Source: JAHFUI01 sp041485905 (GTDB lineage Bacteria; Acidobacteriota; Vicinamibacteria; Vicinamibacterales; CAVVIG01). From it: a stretch of DNA of 11,010 nucleotides. Positions 1 through 7,476 of this stretch are shown piece after piece (positions within the stretch are counted from its first letter, which is position 1; the number at the start of each line of letters is the position of its first letter). Under the pieces are notes generated by a model. That model had not been told where the DNA came from. It made no database searches and saw only the letters and a program-made list of their open reading frames with translations. The translations under genes were made by a program, and so were the position numbers. The DNA lies in contig JBGPKK010000151.1 of NCBI GenBank assembly GCA_041485905.1, forward strand, positions 1 through 11,010, given 5' to 3'.

Positions 1-501
1 CGCGTAAATGTCGCGCGTTTCCTGGGCGATCTTGATCCGCCGCTCTTCGTCGAGATGATTGAGCGTCCGCATGTTGTGCAGCCGATCGGCGAGCTTCACG
101 AGGATGACGCGGATGTCGTCGACCATCGCGAGCAGCATCTTGCGGAAATTCTCGGCCTGCCGCGCTTCGCTCGACGAGAACGGGATCGCGCCGATCTTCG
201 TCACGCCTTCGACGACGTGGGCGACTTCGGGGCCGAACAGCTCATGAATCCGCTCGATCGTCGTCAGCGTGTCTTCGACAACGTCGTGGAGCAGGCCGGC
301 GGCAATCGCCACGGCGTCCAGTTTCATGTCGGCGAGGAAGTCTGCGACGGCGAGCGGGTGAATCAGGTAGGGCTCGCCCGAATGACGGACCTGTCCCTTG
401 TGCTCGAGGGCCGAGAAGACATACGCGCGCCTCAGCAGTTCGACGTCGGCTTCGGGCGCGTATGCCCGCACCTTTTCGAGGAGATCCTCGAAGCGAATCA
501 T
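1..501 (-). CDS. RelA/SpoT-family (p)ppGpp synthetase/hydrolase, N-terminal part (partial)
   Basis: This is the first 167 residues of a RelA/SpoT homologue, which makes and/or degrades the alarmone (p)ppGpp in the cytoplasm. The gene reads leftward and its 3' end lies outside the window. The visible part is the HD hydrolase domain: RHSGEPYLIHP at residues 39-49, the metal-binding HD pair at 72-73 in HDVVEDT, and KLADRLHNMRTL at 136-147 carrying another metal ligand Asp (D139). All four expected HD metal ligands (H48, H72, D73, D139) are present, so hydrolase activity is plausible. The synthetase, TGS and ACT domains would lie outside the window, so relA, spoT and rel cannot be told apart. The ATG at 501 is the only reasonable start: an in-frame stop lies at 516-514. 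No Shine-Dalgarno sequence is evident before it. A long plus-strand frame through this region is only its antisense shadow. Confidence 0.93.
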   Translation of the reverse strand, partial: MIRFEDLLEKVRAYAPEADVELLRRAYVFSALEHKGQVRHSGEPYLIHPLAVADFLADMKLDAVAIAAGLLHDVVEDTLTTIERIHELFGPEVAHVVEGVTKIGAIPFSSSEARQAENFRKMLLAMVDDIRVILVKLADRLHNMRTLNHLDEERRIKIAQETRDIYA

Positions 502-525
502 GGAGTTTGGTGTCTAACCAATTCG

Positions 526-531
526 TCTATA
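526..531 (-). promoter_or_regulatory. Possible -10 element of the RelA/SpoT-family gene
   Basis: Read on the minus strand, 531-526 is TATAGA inside CACTATAGAC. It lies 24 bases before the ATG at 501, so the 5' leader would be very short, and no ribosome binding site is seen. No good -35 is found 16-18 bases upstream (the minus strand there is A-rich, CAAAAA), so this is tentative. Confidence 0.3.
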
Positions 532-537
532 GTGTCC

Positions 538-567
538 TTGACTTGGCTTTTTTGGGTTCACTATACT
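538..567 (+). promoter_or_regulatory. Sigma70-type promoter of the TPR lipoprotein gene
   Basis: The -35 element is TTGACT (538-543) and the -10 element is TATACT (562-567), separated by 18 bases. Each matches 5 of 6 consensus positions. Transcription would begin near 574, giving a leader of about 95 bases before the ATG at 670. The promoter sits in the divergent region shared with the RelA/SpoT-family gene. The rest of the 502-669 intergenic stretch shows nothing further that I can name. Confidence 0.65.
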
Positions 568-669
568 GACCCGGTTTCAGCCACGGCAACTTTCCCGCCA
601 GAACGCGCGACCCTGGACGGCGGGTTCCTGACCGAGCTTACGGCGTCCTGGGACAAAGAAGGATCGAAC

Positions 670-1665
670 ATGCCGATTAACGGGCACAAAGGGGACCGAA
701 TGCGTTTGCTGTCGGGATTATCGCTCACAATGGTTGCGGTCCTCGTCGTGGCGACTGCCGGGTGCAGCAGGATGGGGCAGTTGAAGGGGATGAAGAGCTT
801 CAAGGAAGCCAATCATGCCTATCAGCAGCAGGACTACAAGACCGCGGCCGACTTCTACGAACAGACCGTTCAGGCCGCCCCAGACGACCCCAAGCTCGCC
901 TCCGCCTACTTCTATCTGGGCAACAGCTACGACAACCAGTTCAAACCAAGCAAGAAGGGCGAGCCGAGCAACGACGCGTTTCTGAACAAGGCCATTCAGA
1001 ACTATCAGGTCGCGGCCGAAAAGCTGTCCAAGTCGGACAATCCGATGGACAAGAAGCTCGCCCGGCTCTCGATGGAGTTTCTCGTGGCGGCCTACGGCGC
1101 CGACAAGCTGAACGATCCGGCGAAGGCAGAGCCGGTCGTCCAGCGGATGATTCAGCTCGACCCGGGCGAGCCGAGCAACTACTTCATGCTCGCCACGATC
1201 TACGATAACGCCGGCGCGTACGAAAGCGAGGAAGAGGTCCTGCTGAAGGCCAAAGAGGTCAAGCCGAACGAGGCCGCCGTCTACATGACGCTGGCCGGCT
1301 ACTATAAGCGTCAGGGCCAGATCGACAAGATGATCAAGGCGACCGAGGAACGGGCGGAGCGGGATCCGAAGAACCCGGAGGCGCAGTACACGGTTGGGAC
1401 CTTCTACTGGGACCAGGCTTTCCGCGACACCGCGCTGAAAGACAACGAGAAGAGGGACTACATTCAGCGGGGCATCAAGGCCATCGACAAAGCGTTGCAG
1501 ATCAAGCCGGATTACCCCGAAGCGCTCGTGATCAAAGGGCTCCTGCTGCGGCTGCAGGCCAACACCGAGAAGGATCCCAAGATACAAAACGACCTGATCA
1601 ACAGGGCCAAGGATCTGGCGGGGAAGGCGGAGGAGCTGCGCAAGAAAAAAGCATCCGGCCAGTAA
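670..1665 (+). CDS. TPR-repeat lipoprotein
   Basis: A 331-residue predicted lipoprotein. An N-terminal hydrophobic segment (about residues 13-30) ends in a lipobox-like T-A-G-C with the lipidated Cys at 32; the following Ser disfavours inner-membrane retention by the E. coli rule. The mature part is almost wholly helical with tetratricopeptide-like repeats. The clearest are at about 43-76, 133-166, 167-200, 201-234 and 263-290, each with the alternating small/aromatic pattern and a closing P-x-x-P or P-x-E turn. TPR proteins are scaffolds, so a role in an envelope complex is likely but its partner is unknown. The C-terminus is Lys-rich. I chose ATG 670, which has GAAGGA six bases upstream. 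ATG 700 also has an AGGGGA-like site and would give 321 residues with a shorter n-region. The reading frame extends upstream to 55, but that part is antisense to the RelA/SpoT-family gene and is not coding. Transcribed alone, from the promoter at 538-567 to the terminator at 1691-1723. Confidence 0.85.
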   Translation: MPINGHKGDRMRLLSGLSLTMVAVLVVATAGCSRMGQLKGMKSFKEANHAYQQQDYKTAADFYEQTVQAAPDDPKLASAYFYLGNSYDNQFKPSKKGEPSNDAFLNKAIQNYQVAAEKLSKSDNPMDKKLARLSMEFLVAAYGADKLNDPAKAEPVVQRMIQLDPGEPSNYFMLATIYDNAGAYESEEEVLLKAKEVKPNEAAVYMTLAGYYKRQGQIDKMIKATEERAERDPKNPEAQYTVGTFYWDQAFRDTALKDNEKRDYIQRGIKAIDKALQIKPDYPEALVIKGLLLRLQANTEKDPKIQNDLINRAKDLAGKAEELRKKKASGQ

Positions 1666-1690
1666 ACCGCGCCGAGCAGTTGAGTCGTCG

Positions 1691-1723
1691 AAAGGCCGCC
1701 GAACCTTCGGCGGCCTTTTTTTT
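1691..1723 (+). terminator. Rho-independent terminator after the lipoprotein gene
   Basis: A GC-rich hairpin, with GGCCGCCGAA pairing to TTCGGCGGCC around a tiny central loop (1704-1705, in practice opened to four or more bases), is followed by eight T residues (1716-1723). It lies 25 bases after the stop codon and separates the lipoprotein gene from the pantothenate operon. Confidence 0.9.
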
Positions 1724-1754
1724 CAGCCCCGGCATCACAACGGAGACGCCCGAC

Positions 1755-2414
1755 ATGTTCGAAAGCGTGCGGATCGTGGGCCGCGGCCGTGTGGGTTCGG
1801 CGATCGCCGCGAGGCTTCTGGAGCGGGGCATCGCCGTGCGGGACGATCGCGCGGATCTCGTCGTGCTGTGCGTGCCTGACGCCGCCATCCGCGACGTAGC
1901 ACTCGGGATCGAGGCTGGTCCCTGGATCGCGCACGTGAGCGGCGCAACGCCGCTCGCCGCGCTGGATCCCCACACCCGGCGTTTCGGCGTTCATCCCCTC
2001 CAGACGTTCACCCGCGCGCGCGGCGCGGAGCAGCTCGATGGCGCGTGGGCGGCCGTCACCGCCGAGGACGACGCGGGAAGACGGGGCGGGGTCTGGCTGG
2101 CGGAGATCCTGGGCCTGCGTCCCTTCGAGATTCGTGACGAGTCGCGAAGCCTGTACCACGCCGGGGCGGTCATCGCGTCGAACTATCTCGTCACCCTCTA
2201 CCTGGCGGCTTCACGGTTGCTCGACGCGGCCGGTGCACCGCCCGAAGCGCTGTTGCCGCTGATGCGCCGGACAATCGACAACGGCTTCGAGCTGACCGGA
2301 CCCATCGCGCGGGGCGACCGGTCCACGGTCGACGCGCATCTGGCGGCCATTCGCGCGCACGCGCCCGACCTGGAACCGATGTATCGCGCGCTGGCCGAGG
2401 CGACCGCGGGATGA
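1755..2414 (+). CDS. Rossmann-fold/DUF2520 protein of the pantothenate operon
   Basis: A 219-residue NAD(P)-binding-type protein. The N-terminus has a dinucleotide-binding glycine motif (GRGRVGSA, residues 9-16) and a strand ending VVLCVPDAAI, as in the ketopantoate reductase/ProC/6-phosphogluconate dehydrogenase superfamily. Hallmarks of the DUF2520 family follow: HPLQTF at 80-85, then an all-helical C-domain with YHAGAVIASNYLVTLY (134-149) and LTGPIARGD (180-188). The family has no firmly assigned reaction that I know of. A DUF2520 gene also precedes panC in Mycobacterium (Rv3603c, from memory), so the linkage is not local chance. The fold and the neighbours suggest a pantothenate-related oxidoreductase, such as a ketopantoate reductase stand-in, but this is inference. 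The stop overlaps the panC start as ATGA (2411-2414), implying translational coupling. Start ATG 1755 has GGAGA about nine bases upstream and places the Rossmann motif at the expected distance. Confidence 0.88.
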   Translation: MFESVRIVGRGRVGSAIAARLLERGIAVRDDRADLVVLCVPDAAIRDVALGIEAGPWIAHVSGATPLAALDPHTRRFGVHPLQTFTRARGAEQLDGAWAAVTAEDDAGRRGGVWLAEILGLRPFEIRDESRSLYHAGAVIASNYLVTLYLAASRLLDAAGAPPEALLPLMRRTIDNGFELTGPIARGDRSTVDAHLAAIRAHAPDLEPMYRALAEATAG

Positions 2415-3208
2415 AGACCGCGCGCACGATTGCAGACCTCCGGCGCCTGCTGCACCCGTTCCGGACTGAATCGACGATCGGTCTTGTTCCGACGATGGGT
2501 GCGTTCCATGGCGGGCACGTCGCGCTGTTCCGTGCGGCGCGCGGGGCGTCAGATCAGGTTGTCGCGAGCCTGTTCGTGAACCCGGCCCAATTCAGCGATC
2601 CGGCCGATCTGGCTGACTATCCGCGTGACGAGGCCCACGACGCGCGGATCGCCGAGAAGGAAGGGGTCGACTATCTGTTTGCTCCGAGCGTCAAGGAGAT
2701 GTTCCCGCCCGGCCACGCCACGTGGATTGACGTCGAAGGGGCCTCCCACGGGCTGGAGGGAGATTTCCGACCGGGTCATTTTCGCGGGGTTGCGACCGTC
2801 TGTTTCAAGCTGTTTACCATTGTCGGGCCGCAGCTCGCATTCTTCGGACAAAAGGACGCGCAGCAGGTCGCCGTCGTCACGCAACTGGTGCGCGACCTGA
2901 ACCTCGAGATCGAGATCCGCGTGGTGCCGACCGTTCGGGACACCGACGGCCTCGCCCTCTCCTCCCGAAACCTCCGGCTCTCGGCGGCCGAGCGGGAGCA
3001 AGCGCTCGCGATCCCCCGTGCGCTGGAGGCCGGCCTCGCGGCCTATCACCTGGGCGGCGACGCGGTGGCGGCCGCGCGTGCGGCGCTCGGGGACCTCAAG
3101 CCGGACTATGTGGCGATCGCCGACTTCGACGGACGGCCGACCCTTGCGATTGCTGCCCGTGTGGGGGGGACCCGCCTCATCGACAACGTTCCCCTCGACG
3201 GACGATAA
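2411..3208 (+). CDS. panC: Pantothenate synthetase (pantoate--beta-alanine ligase)
   Basis: PanC joins pantoate and beta-alanine using ATP (through pantoyl-adenylate) to make pantothenate, the precursor of coenzyme A, in the cytoplasm. At 265 residues it is slightly shorter than the E. coli enzyme (about 283). Family motifs are in order: PTMGAFHGGH (27-36, the HIGH-like ATP site; Phe32 is where Leu or Tyr is more usual), FVNPAQF (55-61), YPRD (70-73), FFGQKDAQQ (144-152, containing the KMSKS-like region's Lys/Asp), VRDTDGLALSSRN (175-187, the pantoate/ATP loop) and GGTRLIDN (252-259). The start overlaps the stop of the DUF2520 gene by four bases; no separate ribosome site is needed. panB follows after 15 bases. 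No panD or panE is seen in the window. Confidence 0.97.
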   Translation: MKTARTIADLRRLLHPFRTESTIGLVPTMGAFHGGHVALFRAARGASDQVVASLFVNPAQFSDPADLADYPRDEAHDARIAEKEGVDYLFAPSVKEMFPPGHATWIDVEGASHGLEGDFRPGHFRGVATVCFKLFTIVGPQLAFFGQKDAQQVAVVTQLVRDLNLEIEIRVVPTVRDTDGLALSSRNLRLSAAEREQALAIPRALEAGLAAYHLGGDAVAAARAALGDLKPDYVAIADFDGRPTLAIAARVGGTRLIDNVPLDGR

Positions 3209-3223
3209 TCGTCCAGAGCCTCC

Positions 3224-4102
3224 ATGAAGACGGACAAGGTTTCGCTTACCGATCTCGCCGCCATGAAACAGCGGGGCGAGAAAATCGTGACCGTCACGGC
3301 CTACGACGCCCCGAGCGCGCGCCTCGCCGAAGCGGCCGGTGTCGACATCATCCTCGTCGGCGACTCCGCCGCGATGACCGTCCTGGGGTACGAATCGACT
3401 CTGCCCGTGACGGTCGACGAGATGCTCGTCCTGACGCGAGCAGTGACCCGCGGAGCGCGGCGCCCGTTCATCGTGGCCGATATGCCGTTCGGCTCGTTCC
3501 AGGTGTCCAACGCCGCCGCACTCGAGAACGCCGTACGGTTCATGAAGGAAGCCGGCGCCGACGCGGTCAAGGTCGAAGGCGCGGGCGCAACGCTCGCACG
3601 AGTCACGGCGCTGGTTGACGCGGGCATCCCAGTCATGGGCCACATCGGCCTGACCCCTCAGTCCGTGACCATGCTCGGCGGGTACAAGGCGCAGGGTCGA
3701 ACTGCGGCCGAAGCCAACAAGCTTCGGGCGGCAGCCATCGCGCTCGAATCGGCTGGCTGCTTCGCGCTGGTGCTCGAGGCGATCCCCGCACCGGTGGCGG
3801 CGCACATCACCGGCGCGCTCCGGATTCCGACCATCGGGATAGGCGCCGGCGTCGACTGTGACGGTCAAGTGCTCGTCTGGCACGACCTCCTCGGGCTCAC
3901 GTCGGGTCACGTGGCGCGGTTCGTCAAGCAGTACGCGGACATCGGCGGCGCCGTGCGGTCGGCCCTCATGGCGTACGCGGCAGATGTGCGTGCCTCGAAA
4001 TTCCCAGAGAAGCAGCACACCTACGCGATGGCCGACGACGCGCTCGAGCTCTTTGAGTCCGATCTGGCCGCCGCGGGCCCACGGTCACGCAGGAGCGACT
4101 AA
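3224..4102 (+). CDS. panB: Ketopantoate hydroxymethyltransferase (3-methyl-2-oxobutanoate hydroxymethyltransferase)
   Basis: PanB transfers the one-carbon unit of 5,10-methylene-tetrahydrofolate to alpha-ketoisovalerate to give ketopantoate, the first committed step of pantothenate synthesis. At 292 residues it is slightly longer than E. coli PanB (264), mainly from the C-terminal tail. Motifs in order: TAYDAPSA (25-32), VGDSAAMTVLGY (45-56, metal-ligand Asp47), DMPFGS (86-91, metal-ligand Asp86), KVEG (116-119, metal-ligand Glu118), GHIGLTPQS (139-147), LEAIP (184-188, the catalytic-type Glu185), IGIGAG (204-209) and FPEKQHTY (260-267). All expected catalytic residues are there. It is the last gene of the DUF2520-panC-panB operon, 15 bases after panC. 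No strong Shine-Dalgarno sequence is seen before the ATG. Confidence 0.97.
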   Translation: MKTDKVSLTDLAAMKQRGEKIVTVTAYDAPSARLAEAAGVDIILVGDSAAMTVLGYESTLPVTVDEMLVLTRAVTRGARRPFIVADMPFGSFQVSNAAALENAVRFMKEAGADAVKVEGAGATLARVTALVDAGIPVMGHIGLTPQSVTMLGGYKAQGRTAAEANKLRAAAIALESAGCFALVLEAIPAPVAAHITGALRIPTIGIGAGVDCDGQVLVWHDLLGLTSGHVARFVKQYADIGGAVRSALMAYAADVRASKFPEKQHTYAMADDALELFESDLAAAGPRSRRSD

Positions 4103-4108
4103 CGCTTC

Positions 4109-4163
4109 ATCAGGGCTCCAGCGGATTGGATCGTCGAAGGGGCGACGGATTTGTTGCCCTGAT
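4109..4163. other. Nested inverted repeats between panB and the TonB-dependent receptor gene
   Basis: An outer perfect 8-base inverted repeat, ATCAGGGC (4109-4116) with GCCCTGAT (4156-4163), encloses a smaller one, CGTCG (4132-4136) with CGACG (4143-4147). There is no following T-run, so it is not a textbook rho-independent terminator. It may end or protect the pan mRNA, or act as an operator upstream of the receptor gene. Confidence 0.35.
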
Positions 4164-4171
4164 ATTGTCTC

Positions 4172-4198
4172 TTGGCGTTCATACGGACGCGCTAAAAT
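4172..4198 (+). promoter_or_regulatory. Weak promoter candidate for the TonB-dependent receptor gene
   Basis: TTGGCG (4172-4177) and TAAAAT (4193-4198) resemble -35 and -10 elements but are only 15 bases apart, which is short. It is the best candidate in the 142-base gap after panB. Transcription would start near 4205, about 40 bases before the ATG at 4245. Confidence 0.3.
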
Positions 4199-4244
4199 GG
4201 CGCATTCGCTGATGACGATTTCCCACACCAAACGAGGTTTGATT

Positions 4245-7200
4245 ATGCGTCACTGGTTTGCCATGCCCGCAGCGGTCCTGGTTCTCCTTTGTTGTTCCGC
4301 CGTGCCGGATGCTCGGGCTCAGAGCGCGGCGACCGGCAACATCGAAGGATTGATTATGGACACGACCGGCGCTGTGCTTCCCGGCGTCAACGTCGTCGTC
4401 CGCAATATGGACACCAACGTGTCACGCGACATCGTCAGCGACGAGAGCGGCCGGTATCGCGCGGCCGCCTTGCAACCGGGGCGGTACGAAGTTGCGGTCA
4501 CGCTTGCGGGATTTCAGGCAGCCCCGCAGACCAACATCGAGGTGCAGGTCGGCCAGACCGTACCGATTGACGTGAAGATGCGGCCGGCGGGCATCAGCGA
4601 AACCGTCAACGTCAACGCCGAGGTGACGATCATCGACACGCGACGGACCGACGTCAGCTCCGTGTTCGGGCAGGACGCCATCCAGAATCTGCCGCTGAAC
4701 GGCCGCCGCTGGGATCAGTTCGTCATGCTTAGTCCCGGCGTCACCAACGACGGCACCTTCGGGCTGATCAGCTACCGGGGAATCTCCGGCCTCTACAACA
4801 ACAACATGGTCGACGGGGTCGACAACAACCAAGCGTTCTTCTCGGAAGCTCGAGGCCGCACTCGCGCCGTGTACTCAATCAGCGAATCGGCGATCAAAGA
4901 GTTCCAGGTCGGCGTCAGCAACATGTCGGCCGAGTTCGGACGCGCCGCCGGCGGCACCGTCAACGCGGTGACAAAATCCGGCAGCAACGCCCTGAGCGGC
5001 GAAGGATTCTATTTCCTACGCGACAAAGCGTTCCAATCGAAGGATCCGTTCATTCCCAATGACGCGCCGAAGTTTGTCTGGGACAACCTTCAGGAGCGCC
5101 GGCAGCAGTTCGGGGCGGGTGTGGGCGGTCCGATCCAGCAGAACAAGGTGTTCTTCTTCGTCGATTACGATCAGCAGTTGCGCAACTTCCCGCCGTTCAC
5201 CAATACGTCGAGCACGACGTTCTACACGGGCGCCTGCACCATTTCCGCAGTCAACTGCGCCTCGACGATCGACTTCTATCACTCGCTCGAAGTGACGAAC
5301 CCGCGTGAGGCGAACAATAAAGTGGGGCTGGGACGCGTCGACTGGGCCATCAATCAGGCCAACAACTTCTCTATCAACTACAACGCCCAGCGGTGGAACT
5401 CGCCCAACGGCATCAACACCGGCGCCGTGCTGACGCTCGCGAATTCGCAGAACGGCACCGACATCGTCGCGACGGATTTCTCCGTCATCAACCTGACCAC
5501 GGTCTTCAGTCAGAGATGGCTGAACGAGCTGCGCACGCAAATCGGCCGCGATTACGAAGAACAGACTCCGAACGGGCCCGGTCCAAGCACCGCCGTGACC
5601 GGCGGCATCGGCATCGGGATGCCGAACTTCCTGCCGCGTCCCGCCTATCCGCACGAACAACGGTACCAGGTCATCGACAACGTGACGTACTTTCGTGGCG
5701 GCCACTCCATCAAGGTCGGGACCGACATTAACTACATCAAGGAAGACCTCATCAATCTGTTCCAGGGCGGGGGCGTCTATAGCTATACCGGGAGCGCCTT
5801 GAACAACATCGCGACCGATTGCCCGCAGGGCGCCGTTGGGTGCACGCCGGTGCCGTCCGGTACGCTCACCGGCAAGCATTACGCCAGCTTCACCCAGGCC
5901 TTCGACGTGAACAACCTCGGGGGCGCCGTATCCTTCAACGAATGGCTCTATAACTTTTTCGTGCAGGACACGTGGCGCGTGAACGACCGGCTCCTGGTCA
6001 ATCTGGGCCTTCGCTACGAGTATCAGCAGTTGCCCGAGCCAGGCGAAGTAGTCACCAACGGCGTCACGTTCTCCGGAAATCCCACGGTGCCCGAGACGAC
6101 GCACTTCAGTCAGGACAAGGGCGATTGGGCGCCGCGCCTGGGGCTGACCTACGACCTGGGCGCGAAGCACGACACGGTGCTCCGCGCGGCCTACGGGATC
6201 TTCTACGGCTTGACGAGCAACAGCGCGGTGGCGAACGCGCTGACCAACAACGGCCTGAACCAGGCCACTTACTTCTTTACGCCGACGACTGCAGGTGCGC
6301 CGACGTACCCGAACGTGCTCGCGGCGATTCCGGCGGGCGCGGTCGGCAACAAGCCGGACATTAACTATTTTTCGCCCGATCTGGTGCGTCCGCGCGTCCA
6401 CTCGGTGGATCTCGCCATCGAGCGGCGGGTCGCGTACGGCGTCAGCCTCTCCGCGTCGTACCTCTACAGCAAGGGCCTCGACCTGCCGTTCTTCCGGGAC
6501 ATCAACTTCAGCCCGGCGAACTCGACGGTCACCTACGTGCTGGAGGGCCAGACGATGGGAAGCTTCCCGCTCTATCGAGGCGCGAGGCCCAATACCAACT
6601 TCAGCCGCATCTTTGTCATGGAGCCGGCGGTGACCACCCATTACAACGCGCTGGTGCTGCAGGCAAGGAAACGCTTCGCCCAGGGCCTCCTCTTCGACAC
6701 CAGTTACACGCTGTCGAAAGCGGAAGACAACGGCCAGACATCGGCGACCTTTTTCGGCGGCAATCTGGCGTTCGATGCGCTCACATTCAGAAGCAATCCG
6801 ATTGACAACGCGTTCGTGCCGTCGAACACCGATCGGCGCCATCGTTTCGTCAGCAGCTTCTTCTACCAGCCGAGCTATCTGTGGGGCTTTGGTGTGGGCG
6901 GCGTGCTGACGCTGGAGAGCGGATTGCCGCTCACTGAGAAGATCAACGGCGCGTTGCCCGCGGGGGTGGGCTCGGTCAACAGCACCAGCACCAACGGCAC
7001 GGGCGGGTTTTTCGTCGCCCCGTGGGTCGGGATCAATACGGATCGCCAGACAGGCCGTAAGACGTTCGACATGCGCGTTAGCAAGGACGTGCGCATCTCC
7101 GGTTCGCGCCGATTCCAGGTGCTGTGGGAAATGTTCAACGTCTTCAACGTGGAAAACGACGCGAGCTTCTTCGACTCCGCGTTCGACGTCGTGGCGGCGA

Positions 7201-7337
7201 CCTCGACGTACAACGCCGCGACAAACGTCGCGACCGTGAACATGACCAACAACACCGGATATCTACTGCCGCGTACGGCGAGCAGCAACTTCTGGGGCAT
7301 GCGCGACATGCAGCTGGGAATCAAGTTCCTGTTTTAG
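4245..7337 (+). CDS. Oar-like TonB-dependent outer-membrane receptor with carboxypeptidase-regulatory-like domain
   Basis: A 1030-residue outer-membrane beta-barrel protein. It has a Sec signal peptide (cleavage likely after ARA, residue 25), then a carboxypeptidase-regulatory-like Ig domain at about 29-112 (GNIEGLIMDTTGAVLPGVNV, later SGRYRAAALQPGRYEV). A plug domain follows with PLNGRR (150-155), DGVDNN (190-195) and SAEFGRAAGGTVNAVTKSGSN (228-248). The rest is barrel, including FVQDTWRVNDRLLVNLGLRYEY (572-593) and DWAPRLGLTYD (627-637), ending in a terminal Phe as outer-membrane barrels do. Such receptors are abundant in Acidobacteriota and are usually linked to uptake of large or scarce substrates; the substrate cannot be read here. 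Cys pairs at 331/338 and 526/533 may be loop disulfides. ATG 4245 is chosen because GAGG (4234-4237) sits seven bases upstream and it yields a clean signal peptide; in-frame ATGs at 4197 and 4212 and the longer upstream frame are rejected. It converges on the tonB operon. Confidence 0.95.
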   Translation: MRHWFAMPAAVLVLLCCSAVPDARAQSAATGNIEGLIMDTTGAVLPGVNVVVRNMDTNVSRDIVSDESGRYRAAALQPGRYEVAVTLAGFQAAPQTNIEVQVGQTVPIDVKMRPAGISETVNVNAEVTIIDTRRTDVSSVFGQDAIQNLPLNGRRWDQFVMLSPGVTNDGTFGLISYRGISGLYNNNMVDGVDNNQAFFSEARGRTRAVYSISESAIKEFQVGVSNMSAEFGRAAGGTVNAVTKSGSNALSGEGFYFLRDKAFQSKDPFIPNDAPKFVWDNLQERRQQFGAGVGGPIQQNKVFFFVDYDQQLRNFPPFTNTSSTTFYTGACTISAVNCASTIDFYHSLEVTNPREANNKVGLGRVDWAINQANNFSINYNAQRWNSPNGINTGAVLTLANSQNGTDIVATDFSVINLTTVFSQRWLNELRTQIGRDYEEQTPNGPGPSTAVTGGIGIGMPNFLPRPAYPHEQRYQVIDNVTYFRGGHSIKVGTDINYIKEDLINLFQGGGVYSYTGSALNNIATDCPQGAVGCTPVPSGTLTGKHYASFTQAFDVNNLGGAVSFNEWLYNFFVQDTWRVNDRLLVNLGLRYEYQQLPEPGEVVTNGVTFSGNPTVPETTHFSQDKGDWAPRLGLTYDLGAKHDTVLRAAYGIFYGLTSNSAVANALTNNGLNQATYFFTPTTAGAPTYPNVLAAIPAGAVGNKPDINYFSPDLVRPRVHSVDLAIERRVAYGVSLSASYLYSKGLDLPFFRDINFSPANSTVTYVLEGQTMGSFPLYRGARPNTNFSRIFVMEPAVTTHYNALVLQARKRFAQGLLFDTSYTLSKAEDNGQTSATFFGGNLAFDALTFRSNPIDNAFVPSNTDRRHRFVSSFFYQPSYLWGFGVGGVLTLESGLPLTEKINGALPAGVGSVNSTSTNGTGGFFVAPWVGINTDRQTGRKTFDMRVSKDVRISGSRRFQVLWEMFNVFNVENDASFFDSAFDVVAATSTYNAATNVATVNMTNNTGYLLPRTASSNFWGMRDMQLGIKFLF

Positions 7338-7357
7338 AATACGCGCTCGATCGTCCG

Positions 7358-7392
7358 AGCCCGGGGTGATGAAAATCGCCCCGGGCTTTTTT
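7358..7392 (+). terminator. Rho-independent terminator of the TonB-dependent receptor gene
   Basis: A 13-bp stem (7358-7370 with 7375-7387, one G-T wobble) is closed by a GAAA tetraloop of the stable GNRA class and followed by a T-run ending at 7392. It starts 20 bases after the receptor stop codon. Confidence 0.92.
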
Positions 7393-7409
7393 GTTGCTTG
7401 ATTGGAGAC

Positions 7410-7441
7410 AAAAAAGGCCGCTCCTGCAATCAGGAGCGGCC
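7410..7441 (-). terminator. Rho-independent terminator of the tonB-exbB-exbD-exbD operon
   Basis: A perfect 11-bp inverted repeat, GGCCGCTCCTG (7416-7426) with CAGGAGCGGCC (7431-7441) and a four-base loop, is followed on the minus strand by six T residues (7415-7410). It lies 35 bases after the last exbD stop and only 17 bases from the opposing receptor terminator, so the convergent genes are insulated from both sides. Confidence 0.92.
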
Positions 7442-7476
7442 TCGTTCTTCAAGACGCTCTACGTTCGACGTTTCTT

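Noticed and set aside
55..669. Long N-terminal extension of the lipoprotein reading frame (would give 536 residues)
   Set aside because: It is the antisense of the RelA/SpoT-family HD domain up to 501 and then crosses the promoter region. The lipoprotein signal peptide begins only at 670 or 700, with a ribosome site.
2549..4018. 489-codon minus-strand open frame across panC and panB
   Set aside because: It is a high-GC antisense shadow of two clearly recognised genes; its translation is Arg/His/Gly-rich without any recognisable domain.
3858..4244. Upstream extension of the receptor frame into panB
   Set aside because: The overlapping part is out of frame with panB. A clean signal peptide and GAGG ribosome site fix the start at 4245.
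5016..6842. 608-codon minus-strand open frame inside the receptor gene
   Set aside because: It is antisense to a receptor with full domain structure; the composition is Arg/Val-rich with no family motifs and no ribosome site was found.
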